Source: Pseudoalteromonas byunsanensis
GTDB lineage: Bacteria > Pseudomonadota > Gammaproteobacteria > Enterobacterales > Alteromonadaceae
DNA: 64,000 nt
Direction: 5' to 3'
Assembly: GCF_001854475.1 (NCBI RefSeq)
Contig: NZ_MNAN01000018.1
Span: forward strand, 124,001 to 188,000
The notes under the pieces were generated by a model. It had not been told where the DNA came from, searched no databases, and worked only from the letters and a program-made list of their open reading frames with translations. A program made the position numbers and the translations under genes. The number at the start of each line of letters is the position of its first letter. Position 1 is the stretch's first letter. Shown piece by piece: positions 27,096 through 35,512 of this stretch.

Positions 27096-28421
27096 ATGGC
27101 ATTTTGGCAGGATACACCTGGATTTGCATTGGCAGCTGATAAAATCCAAATTTTAACGAATGCAAAGCAATATCATGATGAGTTACTCGACTTGATAGAT
27201 GGTGCAAAGCAAAGGATCTATATCACCGCATTGTACTTACAAGACGACGAAGCTGGGCGGGAGATTTTAGACGCGTTACATCAAAAGTCTCTAGCAAATC
27301 CGTCGCTTGAAATTAACGTATTAGTTGATTTTCATCGAGCACAACGAGGTTTGATCGGTGAACAAAGATCGGAAGGAAATGCAAAGTTATATTGTGACAA
27401 GTTGGCACAAACGCAAAGTAACGTAAAAGTTTACGGCGTCCCAGTAAAAGCGAAAGAATTATTTGGAGTGTTGCATCTTAAAGGCTTTGTCATTGATGAT
27501 ACTGTGTTATACAGCGGGGCGAGCTTAAATAATGTGTATTTGCACTATGAAGATAAGTATCGGTTAGACAGATACTTTGTGATAGAGCAATCTTTACTAG
27601 CAAATAGTTTTTGTCAGTTTATTGAAAAGTATCTCTTGAGTTCCGAAGCAGTGGCGCGTTTGGATACTAGGCCGTTGCCAAAACTGGCGGACATTAAACT
27701 GGCCCAAAAACAACTCATGCGTGACCTTAAGAAGGCCAAGTATACTTTTGAAGGTGCAAACAGTAATGAAGGTCTTAATGTTAGAGCATTTTTAGGCTTT
27801 GGTAGGAGAACAAATAAATTAAACAGATTAATTAAGAGTTTGTTTGATACTACTGAGCATGAATTGGTGTTGTATACACCTTATTTTAACTTTCCTGCAC
27901 CTTTATTGCGTTCATTGCGTCGTTTACTGAAACAAGGGTTACAGGTTAGCATTGTCGTTGGTGATAAAACTGCCAACGATTTTTATATATGTCCGAGCCA
28001 ACCGTTTAGTCGTATCGGAGCGCTCCCGTATCTGTATGAAACGATACTGAGAAAGTTTTTAAAATCTCAACATCGCTTTATTAAGTCCGGACAGCTAAAA
28101 GTATATTTGTGGAAAGAAGGTAGCAACTCATTTCACCTAAAAGGGATATGTAAAGATAATCATACTCACCTATTGAGTGGTCATAACCTTAACCCAAGAG
28201 CTTGGGGGTTAGACATAGAAAATGGTCTTCTGATTGAAGACCCTGATAGGCAAATTCTAGAAGATATTGAGAAAGAAAAGCAGGCTATTTTGGCAAACTG
28301 TCGCTTGCTTAGCGGGCCTGAAGATGTTGAAACATTGGATGATTACCCATTGCCTGTGAAAAAATTACTGGGTCAGGCAAAACGTGTAAAGGTTGATTTT
28401 ATTATTAAGCGTTTTATCTAG
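27096..28421 (+). CDS. pssA: CDP-diacylglycerol-serine O-phosphatidyltransferase (PLD superfamily)
   Basis: PssA (441 aa) makes phosphatidylserine, the precursor of phosphatidylethanolamine, at the membrane surface. The two HKD motifs of the phospholipase D superfamily are visible: HLKGFVIDD (H127, K129, D134) and HLKGICKDNHTHLLSGHNLNPRAW near residue 345. Its length matches the E. coli-type enzyme rather than the integral-membrane Bacillus type. It stands alone and ends at a strong terminator. Confidence 0.95.
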   Translation: MAFWQDTPGFALAADKIQILTNAKQYHDELLDLIDGAKQRIYITALYLQDDEAGREILDALHQKSLANPSLEINVLVDFHRAQRGLIGEQRSEGNAKLYCDKLAQTQSNVKVYGVPVKAKELFGVLHLKGFVIDDTVLYSGASLNNVYLHYEDKYRLDRYFVIEQSLLANSFCQFIEKYLLSSEAVARLDTRPLPKLADIKLAQKQLMRDLKKAKYTFEGANSNEGLNVRAFLGFGRRTNKLNRLIKSLFDTTEHELVLYTPYFNFPAPLLRSLRRLLKQGLQVSIVVGDKTANDFYICPSQPFSRIGALPYLYETILRKFLKSQHRFIKSGQLKVYLWKEGSNSFHLKGICKDNHTHLLSGHNLNPRAWGLDIENGLLIEDPDRQILEDIEKEKQAILANCRLLSGPEDVETLDDYPLPVKKLLGQAKRVKVDFIIKRFI

Positions 28422-28451
28422 TCTAATCGTATTTTTACGATTGTCAGAATA

Positions 28452-28481
28452 AAAAAACCCAGCGCATGCGCTGGGTTTTTT
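28452..28481. terminator. Bidirectional terminator between pssA and asnB
   Basis: A perfect palindromic core CCCAGCGCATGCGCTGGG (28458-28475) is flanked by an A-run on the left and a T-run on the right. It gives a Rho-independent terminator on both strands. Confidence 0.9.
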
Positions 28482-28497
28482 ATTATCATATTTAGCA

Positions 28498-30171
28498 TTA
28501 AGCTTTTGCTTTGTATGCCTCATTGTGCACGCTTGCTGCACGGCCTGAAGGGTCCGCGTTGTTTTGGAATGACTCATCCCAAGCAAGGGCTTGGGGAGTT
28601 GAACATGCAACAGATTTCCCATGAGGAACACAGTGTGCAGCTGCATCGCCAGGGAAATGCTCAGTAAATATCTGGCGATAATAATATGCTTCTTTACTCT
28701 CAGGAGTATTAATAGGGAAGCGATATTTTGCATTTTCTAATTCTTGATCAGAGACTTGCTCTTCGACATGGGCTTTTAAAGAATCTATCCAACTGTAACC
28801 AACCCCATCTGAGAATTGCTCTTTTTGTCTCCAAAGCACTTCTTCAGGTAAATATCCATCAAACGCCTCACGTAAAATGTGCTTCTCTATTCGACCATCT
28901 TTACACATTTTGTAATCGGGATTAGTACGCATCGCGACGTCGATAAATTCTTTGTCCAAAAATGGAACTCGCGCCTCGACACCCCAAGCTGCCATTGATT
29001 TGTTCGCACGTAAGCAGTCAAACATATGAAGCTTAGCCACCTTACGGTTTAGCTCTTCATGAAACTCTTGCGCATTTGGTGCTTTGTGGAAATATAGGTA
29101 GCCTCCAAATAACTCGTCAGCACCTTCCCCTGATAGTACCATTTTGATTCCCATTGCTTTAATTTGACGAGACATCAAGTACATTGGTGTCGAAGCTCTA
29201 ACCGTTGTTACATCATATGTTTCAAGGTGGTAGATAACCTCTTTTAGCGCATCGATCCCTTGTTGAACAGTAAAGTGAATAGGGTGGTGTACTGTACCGA
29301 TGGCATCTGCAACTTTTTGTGCGGCCGCTAAATCTGGTGAGCCTTCTAAACCAATAGAAAAAGAATGTAGTTTTGGCCACCAAGCATCTGATGCATCATT
29401 ATCTTCAATACGTTTGGCTGCAAACTTCTGAGTGATTGCAGATATTACAGAAGAATCTAACCCGCCTGAAAGTAATACCCCATAAGGCACATCACACATT
29501 AGCTGACGTTTAACCGCAGCTTCGAGTGCATCTTTGACGTCGCTGACACTTGATTCATTATTCTTTACCGACTCAAATTGTTGCCAGTCTCTTTTGTAGT
29601 AAGGTCGTAACTCACCGTCTGTCGAATATAGGTAATGGCCTGGAGGAAACTCTTCTATCTGGGTACAAATCGGCGTTAATGCTTTCATTTCACTAGCAAC
29701 ATAGAAGTTTCCATGATGATCTCGACCAGTATATAAGGGAATAATGCCAATGTGGTCACGACCAATCAGGTATGCATCTTGTTCTTCGTCATATAAACAA
29801 AAAGCAAAAATGCCATTAAGATCGTCTAAAAACTCCGGCCCCTTTTGTTTGTAAAGAGCCAAAATAACTTCGCAGTCTGATTCGGTTTGAAATTCAAAAT
29901 CTACCGTTAAGCTATTAGCCAACTCTTTGTGGTTATAGATTTCGCCATTTACCGCTAAGATATGTGTTTGTTCTGGGTTATACAATGGTTGAGCACCGCT
30001 TGAAACACCAACAATTGCCAGCCTCTCATGGACTAATATGGCTTTATCAGATGAATACACACCTGACCAGTCTGGACCACGGTGACGTAACAGTTTTGAC
30101 ATTTCTATCGCTTGACTACGAAGCTGGATGGGATCGGACTTAAGCTCCAATACGCCAAAAATTGAACACAT
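28498..30171 (-). CDS. asnB: Asparagine synthase (glutamine-hydrolysing)
   Basis: AsnB (557 aa) converts Asp, Gln and ATP to Asn and Glu. The class-II glutaminase domain begins MCSIFGVLEL with Cys2 as nucleophile and includes HRGPDWSGVY. The synthetase domain carries the PP-loop LLSGGLDSSV and the later SGEGADELFGGY. The length matches E. coli AsnB. It appears monocistronic, with a long gene-poor region upstream. Confidence 0.97.
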   Translation of the reverse strand: MCSIFGVLELKSDPIQLRSQAIEMSKLLRHRGPDWSGVYSSDKAILVHERLAIVGVSSGAQPLYNPEQTHILAVNGEIYNHKELANSLTVDFEFQTESDCEVILALYKQKGPEFLDDLNGIFAFCLYDEEQDAYLIGRDHIGIIPLYTGRDHHGNFYVASEMKALTPICTQIEEFPPGHYLYSTDGELRPYYKRDWQQFESVKNNESSVSDVKDALEAAVKRQLMCDVPYGVLLSGGLDSSVISAITQKFAAKRIEDNDASDAWWPKLHSFSIGLEGSPDLAAAQKVADAIGTVHHPIHFTVQQGIDALKEVIYHLETYDVTTVRASTPMYLMSRQIKAMGIKMVLSGEGADELFGGYLYFHKAPNAQEFHEELNRKVAKLHMFDCLRANKSMAAWGVEARVPFLDKEFIDVAMRTNPDYKMCKDGRIEKHILREAFDGYLPEEVLWRQKEQFSDGVGYSWIDSLKAHVEEQVSDQELENAKYRFPINTPESKEAYYYRQIFTEHFPGDAAAHCVPHGKSVACSTPQALAWDESFQNNADPSGRAASVHNEAYKAKA

Positions 30172-31136
30172 AAATTACCTCATTCCTGTGTTGATTTGTT
30201 GTTATGTTGATCAGACTTCTTAAAACTTTGTATGTATATATAAGAAATATGATCTTATAGACGAGCCAAGTGATAAGACACAGCTAACTTTGATGCGTTA
30301 ACGCTTTAAACCGTCAAGCACTAGGAGCCATGCGTGAACTGTATGACTTGGCAATAGCCTTAGATGTATCAGAATTGGCACGCCAAGTCACATATAAAAG
30401 TAGATTTTCTTTGAATTATTTAATGCCATATTGGTGCAATTTTCTAAGGTTTCGCCCCAAGGTGGTGCAAAGCTTGTGGCTGCATCTTTCCGTCAAATCG
30501 TTTTCGGTCAGTTATTAGAAAAAATTAGCCATGCTTAGGTTTTTCAGTAACCAGTTTGCATCTATTTGGTGCAAGGCATTTAAGTTGAATTCGCAGGCGT
30601 TTTTACATGAACTCAGCAGCGCAACGCCTACATATTGTACGTTTGGGCGGAAAGACACCCATTAGAGAGCCAAAACGCAGTGGTACATTAGTAGCAATTT
30701 ATATCGGAGAAAGTACATTCAGCGAGAGCATGTTACTGATTGTTGAAGAGAGCTTTATGTTATTAAATAGAGTATAAATTCGAAAGTTTACAATATTTAA
30801 AAATAACAAATAGAAATTTTCTTTATATTTTTTTGTAATGTCAATGGACACGATGATTACAAAAAATTATACCCCAAATATTAACAAAATAAACTTTGTG
30901 TTAATATTTATAATAAAAATATGAAGTGGGTTCTTAGTAGCTTGTTTTATAAACTTATAAATTGCGGCTTTAAATCATAGAAGTTTGCTCATTATTCATG
31001 TTGATGAATTCAATAAAAAAACAGAATATTGTGTTAATTGCAACTAATTTTTGTATGTTTTTTGTCCCTTATTTTCCTTAAATTGCTTGGGTACACGGCA
31101 ATGTGTACGAATCAGTTAAATAAGGAAAATTTAAAA
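30172..31136. other. 965-bp region without a convincing intact gene
   Basis: This stretch carries the asnB upstream region, a possible decayed coding segment (about 30286-30538), a marginal 56-codon ORF (30607-30777), and then a very AT-rich portion (about 30760-31130) upstream of the exported-peptidase cluster. Three copies of TGGTGCAA occur at about 30431, 30461 and 30567, but without the inverted partners expected of NtrC sites. No tRNA, IS or terminator is evident. Confidence 0.6.
30286..30538 (+). pseudogene. Possible decayed coding remnant
   Basis: Two protein-like segments lie in adjacent frames. One, around 30300-30410, reads ALNRQALGAMRELYDLAIAL and continues DVSELARQVTYKS. The second, about 30390-30538, reads IFFELFNAILVQFSKVSPQG and ends FRQIVFGQLLEKISHA before a TAG. 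A single frameshift near 30385 would join them. I do not recognise the family. Chance open frames are a serious alternative. Confidence 0.3.
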
Positions 31137-32102
31137 ATGATTAAATTAAAAATAACAGTAATCTCTGCATCAATGATGGCAGTTTTTGCTGGTGGGGTTC
31201 AGGCTCACTCTTCAGGAATAGGTGAGATTGAGAGCCCATCTCAGGTAAAACACGCTGAAATTTTTATGCCAGAGAATAACTTACATTTACGGCATAATGC
31301 TGGCGGCGGGAACATGAGTGAAGCTGACTTCAATCGTATTATTGATGAAGTAAATATGTACTATGAACCACTAGTCAACTCTCATGGTGCGAACTTGGTT
31401 TGGAAGAGAAACTGGGAAGACGATACGGTTAATGCTTACGCTATGCAGCAAGGTAATAACTGGATAGTGTCGATGTTTGGTGGTTTGGCAAGAGCACCAG
31501 AAGTCACTGCTGATGGTTTCGCGTTGGTTGTGTGTCATGAATTAGGCCACCACTTAGGTGGGTTCCCGTTCAAAGGAACTCGTTGGGCATCAAGTGAAGG
31601 GCAGTCTGACTATTTTGCTTCACATTCCTGTGCAAAAAAAATCTGGGGCAACGACGATAACAGTCAATACAGATACTCAGTTCATCCAACAGCCAAAAGA
31701 CAGTGTGATAATACGTATGGTAGTTATTACGAGCAAAACCTTTGTTATAGATCCTCAATGGCGGGTCTTTCGTTGGCTAAGTTGCTAGCTGCCGGACGTG
31801 GACAACACGTAAGTTTTGATGACAGAGATGAAACGGTTGTCGCAAAAACTTATGAAAACCACCCTCAAGCACAATGTCGCCTCGATACTTATGTTGAAGG
31901 TGCATTGTGCAAAATCGAAGACGATAGCTTCCTTATCCCAGGAAAAGATGCTGCCTTAGGTCGTCAATCTATCTATGCGGAGCTAGAGTCTGCGCGTAAC
32001 CACTGTGCAAGCATTTCCAAAGCGCTTGATGTGCCCAATGCAAACGATGCGTTTCGTCCTAAGTGTTGGTACAAACCTCGTCTAACAGAACAACAGAATT
32101 AA
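31137..32102 (+). CDS. Exported M48-like zinc metallopeptidase
   Basis: The 321-aa protein has a signal peptide with likely cleavage after VQA (residue 23). The zincin motif is H134-E-L-G-H138-H, followed by E154-G-Q-S-D158, the Glu/Asp arrangement of M48-type gluzincins. The preceding segment NAYAMQQGNNWIVSMFGGLAR is the active-site edge strand usual for such enzymes. Cysteines in the C-terminal half suggest disulfides. The ATG at 31137 is preceded by TAAGGAAAA; a longer start at 31038 would destroy the signal peptide. It is the first of four same-strand exported genes. Confidence 0.82.
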   Translation: MIKLKITVISASMMAVFAGGVQAHSSGIGEIESPSQVKHAEIFMPENNLHLRHNAGGGNMSEADFNRIIDEVNMYYEPLVNSHGANLVWKRNWEDDTVNAYAMQQGNNWIVSMFGGLARAPEVTADGFALVVCHELGHHLGGFPFKGTRWASSEGQSDYFASHSCAKKIWGNDDNSQYRYSVHPTAKRQCDNTYGSYYEQNLCYRSSMAGLSLAKLLAAGRGQHVSFDDRDETVVAKTYENHPQAQCRLDTYVEGALCKIEDDSFLIPGKDAALGRQSIYAELESARNHCASISKALDVPNANDAFRPKCWYKPRLTEQQN

Positions 32103-32126
32103 TCATATAAAAATTAAGGAAAAATA

Positions 32127-33026
32127 ATGAATATTCTAAAAAATGTAGCGTTGCTGTTTACTTTCTCTGTGGCTTTTATGATGGCAACCAGCGCTGAGGC
32201 GCGTATGCCAGTGCCTGAATATCCAGAGCCTTGTCTTTTAGCTGCCGATGGTGAAATGGCCATCGAATGTGGTGGCGGTGGTGGTGGCGGTACTGGCACA
32301 ACTGAAACAAACCGTTTTCTAGATCAAAAATATGTCGATCAACTTAAATCACGTTGTAACGGAACAGAGTTATCTCAAGAACAATGCAGACAGTACCGTG
32401 ATTACGCTCGTGGAAACTGCATTAACGATACAGAGTACTACTATGCAAAAGCGAACAACTTTGCGCCAATCTGTAACCAATTCGATCCATCCAAACTCAT
32501 CGCGGTTTGTCGTTGTGGCTGTTTTGAGCTGGGTACAAAAATTTCTGCTCGTTTAACTGGTAGCAATGTCAATAGTCAAGTGAACATCGAAGACTTGTTT
32601 AACAATGAAAAACAATTCGACGTGTTTGCAATGACTGAAACGGCAACTATGTCTGACGTTCAGTTTGACCTAGAACAAGTAGCAGATACTACTAAGGGTC
32701 CTGAAGAGAAACCTCTTGTGATTGTTAAAACAGCGTCTGGTATTCGTATCGGTCTATCAGAAGAGCATGGCGTATTATTAGCATCAGGCAAAATGGATGT
32801 AGCGCGTAACTTAAGTGTTGGCGACAAGCTAGTAAAAGAAGATGGTTCGATAGATGTGATCACTTCAATTGAACAAGGTGCACAAGACCAAGTTGTTTAT
32901 AACTTGCTGACAAATTCAGATGACGAGCAAGGTCACTTAGTAATCGCGAATGGCTTAGTAATGGGTGACCTTTACTGGCAGAACATTCTGATGAGTGAGA
33001 TGGCAAAATTCAAAGTTAGACAGTAA
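32127..33026 (+). CDS. Exported Cys-rich protein with a C-terminal Hint (intein/hedgehog-type) domain
   Basis: This 299-aa protein has a signal peptide (cleavage near TSAEA, residue 25), a Gly tract (49-55), a Cys-rich helical segment (about 60-128) and then a Hint-like domain. C132 begins CFELGTKISARLTG as the candidate nucleophile. H214 lies in IRIGLSEEHGVLLASGKMDV with the following LSVGDKLVKEDGSIDVITSI (block-B-like). HLVIANGLVMGD (270-281) is the end block, without the terminal His-Asn of inteins. Self-cleavage is expected from the fold but unproven. It lies 24 bp after the metallopeptidase, with AAGGAAAA before the ATG. Confidence 0.72.
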   Translation: MNILKNVALLFTFSVAFMMATSAEARMPVPEYPEPCLLAADGEMAIECGGGGGGGTGTTETNRFLDQKYVDQLKSRCNGTELSQEQCRQYRDYARGNCINDTEYYYAKANNFAPICNQFDPSKLIAVCRCGCFELGTKISARLTGSNVNSQVNIEDLFNNEKQFDVFAMTETATMSDVQFDLEQVADTTKGPEEKPLVIVKTASGIRIGLSEEHGVLLASGKMDVARNLSVGDKLVKEDGSIDVITSIEQGAQDQVVYNLLTNSDDEQGHLVIANGLVMGDLYWQNILMSEMAKFKVRQ

Positions 33027-33097
33027 TACACAGCGATAATTTAACCAACTGCGGGTATGCCAAGTTGTATCAGCAGTTGGTTTTTGTAGGAACTATT

Positions 33098-33862
33098 ATG
33101 ATTAAAAAATACCACCTAGCGTTTGTTATTTCACTGAGTATTTTAGGTACAATCTTTGCGATAACACAATTTACTGGCGCACAGAACACTGCAGTAAAGC
33201 AATCACCAGAGAGTCAAGTAATAGTAAGTAATACGTATGACGCAACAATTAAGGGCGACAAAGAGATCACAGGCGATGCAGCAGACTCGATATCAGTTGG
33301 CAATGCGCACTCTAGTATATTTGATGCATCAGTTTTAGCTTTAGCGATAGAAGATGTAGGTGATTATATCGAATTTAATCAGTATGCAGACCGAGCTCAG
33401 AAGAAAACCGCTTTATTTGAAAAGTGGGCACTAGACCCAAAAATGCTAAAATTACAGCAAGATATCTTAGTAAAAACTGAATTAGCTGAGTCAGTTTTTG
33501 GCGAAAACCAAGCACACGCAAGACTATTGGCGATAGATTACTTGGGCTATTTATCAAAAAATGGTCAACGAGATGCCATCGAGCATACCATTTATGATCT
33601 CTCAAAAAGAATAAATAATGAACCGTGGGTTAAGGGCGTTGAGCATGATTATGTGGACTTGATGTTTAAATATACTGACTCTCTTACGCAAGATGAGCTG
33701 ATGAGTAACTTTGAAGAGATCATCGAGTTTTCAGGTTATTCAAAAAAAAGTCACGACCTATTTACAACTGGACTATCACTCTCTGAAACAGTACTCTTAT
33801 TGCCAGATAGTAAAATGGAAGAGTTAAGAACTCGCTTAAAATTGGTCAAGGAGCAATTATGA
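33098..33862 (+). CDS. Membrane-anchored protein of unknown function
   Basis: I do not recognise this 254-aa protein. One N-terminal hydrophobic helix (residues about 5-25, YHLAFVISLSILGTIFAITQ) would anchor it facing the periplasm. The rest is polar and largely helical (FNQYADRAQKKTALFEKWAL, LMSNFEEIIEFSGYSKKSHD), with almost no cysteine. The ATG at 33098 has TAGGA seven bases upstream. Its stop overlaps the next ATG as ATGA, so it is translationally coupled to the subtilisin-like lipoprotein and may be its partner or chaperone; that is inference. Confidence 0.75.
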   Translation: MIKKYHLAFVISLSILGTIFAITQFTGAQNTAVKQSPESQVIVSNTYDATIKGDKEITGDAADSISVGNAHSSIFDASVLALAIEDVGDYIEFNQYADRAQKKTALFEKWALDPKMLKLQQDILVKTELAESVFGENQAHARLLAIDYLGYLSKNGQRDAIEHTIYDLSKRINNEPWVKGVEHDYVDLMFKYTDSLTQDELMSNFEEIIEFSGYSKKSHDLFTTGLSLSETVLLLPDSKMEELRTRLKLVKEQL

Positions 33863-35433
33863 AAAGACTGATCATCTCATCGCTGGTTGTCACATCATTA
33901 TCTGGGTGTGGAAGCGATGATGTTGCAATTCCCACAGATGATGATACATCTAAGCCAGTAATAGTGGTCCCAGATGAGCCAGAACCAGAGCCTGAACCTG
34001 AACCTGAACCTGAACCTGAGCCAGAGCCTGAACCTGAGCCTGATACGGTTCCTCCTACACCCGCAAACCGTTTGGTTCAGCAGCAGGGGATTGTATTTCC
34101 TAAGTACCCCGTACTTGAACAGGATCAGGTGATTATTGATGAGGTGACTCAGCTTGTATCTCAGTCCAGTTGCAACGGTTTTCCAGGTAGCTGTGATCTT
34201 GTAGAAGTGGTTTTCGAACCTAAGCCATTTAATGCAAGTAAATTTGATGAAAAACAACGCATCTTAGTGATTGATTTTGGTTTGGCAAAGCAAGCCATTT
34301 CAGCTTATCGGGATAGGGTTATTGATCTCATGTCGTTTGATTCTGAATTGAACCTTGTTGCATATAGACCTGTATTCGAAATACCAGAGGATGCGGAACG
34401 TATATTTGCAAAAGTAAGTGGCGCAAGCCAAAGTTTATCAGCCATTAATTTTTCAGAGATCTCGGTAGATTTTGCCGCAAAGTTTCTGCCTTTGATAAAT
34501 GAAAAAGATGCGCCTTTTTCTCTTGGCGATGGGCATGGTGCTCATGTTGCCAGCTTTTTATTTGAATATAACCCTAAAGCACAGCTTTTATTGGTAGAAG
34601 ACAAGCACTGGATGACGGCGAGTTCTTGCGAGGCACTGGATAGTGAAGATCTAGATATTGTGACGCAAGAACTAGACAACTTAGCAAGCAAGCAAAATAG
34701 AGCATTAGCTGGATTGCAAGCTGTGATCAAGCAGCATCAGATTAGTTTGATTAATGCCTCATTTGGTGTCTCTACACAAGTGCTCAATGAATCTGTGTCT
34801 GCAAAATGCGGCAAATTGCTAAGTCAATCAGTGATGGATTCCCTTATGGCACTCGAACATCGTTACATTGACAAACTATCAACGATGACATACACCACTG
34901 AATTGAATGAGATGCGTCATCCATTACTCGTTCAGGCGGGAATACCTAAGGCGGATCATGCATTGTCTGAAGATGATGCACAATTCCCAATTGACTGCGA
35001 CTCTGATATTAGCCCACGACTGCGAGTCGCGAACCCACTTACATCTATGAAGAGTTTAGGAATCGAATCAGTGCCAATTGAAGGTATTAACGACAATGCA
35101 CAATTGAGTACGGATGATCATAACATTTGGATGTGTAGTGATGTATACGTGCCAACAGGTGGCTATAAAGACGGCGGGATAAAAAGCCGCGCGCGCGCAT
35201 TCCCAATGACTTTATATGGGGTGCTCACTGCAGGTCCGATATACTCGGTCTTTCATAGTTCATCGTTCTCTACACCGATTGCGGTCTCAACTCTTAACTA
35301 TATTCAAACTAAAGCATCTGGCTCTATGTCAGCGCAGGAACTGATAGAGGTGTTTGTAGGCTATGAGAAGAAGATTCTAGACCCATTACAGCACGATTTA
35401 TTTAACGTTTATAAAGATCAAATAAGTAATTAA
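33859..35433 (+). CDS. Lipoprotein with divergent subtilisin-like (S8) domain
   Basis: The 524-aa protein carries a lipobox (SLSGC, C17), then eleven Glu-Pro pairs (residues 40-61) as a stiff spacer, then an S8-like domain. The triad can be aligned as D139 in RILVIDFGL, H226 in LGDGHGAHVASF and S469 in HSSSFSTPIAVS, with oxyanion Asn299 in LINASFGV. Each motif deviates from the textbook forms (DTG, HGTHVAG, GTSMATP). A long insertion with Cys residues lies between the Asn and Ser motifs. It could be an active, substrate-restricted protease or a pseudo-enzyme. It is the last gene of the cluster. Confidence 0.8.
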   Translation: MKRLIISSLVVTSLSGCGSDDVAIPTDDDTSKPVIVVPDEPEPEPEPEPEPEPEPEPEPEPDTVPPTPANRLVQQQGIVFPKYPVLEQDQVIIDEVTQLVSQSSCNGFPGSCDLVEVVFEPKPFNASKFDEKQRILVIDFGLAKQAISAYRDRVIDLMSFDSELNLVAYRPVFEIPEDAERIFAKVSGASQSLSAINFSEISVDFAAKFLPLINEKDAPFSLGDGHGAHVASFLFEYNPKAQLLLVEDKHWMTASSCEALDSEDLDIVTQELDNLASKQNRALAGLQAVIKQHQISLINASFGVSTQVLNESVSAKCGKLLSQSVMDSLMALEHRYIDKLSTMTYTTELNEMRHPLLVQAGIPKADHALSEDDAQFPIDCDSDISPRLRVANPLTSMKSLGIESVPIEGINDNAQLSTDDHNIWMCSDVYVPTGGYKDGGIKSRARAFPMTLYGVLTAGPIYSVFHSSSFSTPIAVSTLNYIQTKASGSMSAQELIEVFVGYEKKILDPLQHDLFNVYKDQISN

Positions 35434-35445
35434 TAGGCAATTAAC

Positions 35446-35498
35446 CGCTCAGTTTTCGGATATACTCGATAGTAATTTTTGAAAACTGAGCGTTTTTT
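35446..35498 (+). terminator. Terminator ending the exported-peptidase cluster
   Basis: A perfect 12-bp stem CGCTCAGTTTTC / GAAAACTGAGCG with a 23-nt loop is followed by TTTTTT. It lies 12 bases after the last gene of the cluster. Confidence 0.85.
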
Positions 35499-35512
35499 AA
35501 AGCAGCTTGAGA

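Noticed and set aside
30330..30518. Intact 62-codon ORF in the asnB upstream region
   Set aside because: The end of the frame becomes Trp/Phe/Cys-rich and unlike a protein, while an adjacent frame looks more gene-like. I treat the area as a possible remnant instead.
30420..30580. NtrC binding sites (three TGGTGCAA half-sites)
   Set aside because: The opposite-orientation TGCACCA half-sites at proper spacing are missing, and no sigma-54 promoter (TGGCAC-N5-TTGC) fits.
32114..32299. Minus-strand frame beginning with a poly-proline tract
   Set aside because: It is the complement of the Gly tract (GGTGGC repeats) in the Hint protein gene, not a gene.
33898..34257. Minus-strand open frame rich in Arg/Phe/Leu over the Glu-Pro repeat
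   Set aside because: It is the antisense of the GAACCT-type repeat of the lipoprotein gene. The composition is purely repeat-driven and there is no ribosome site.
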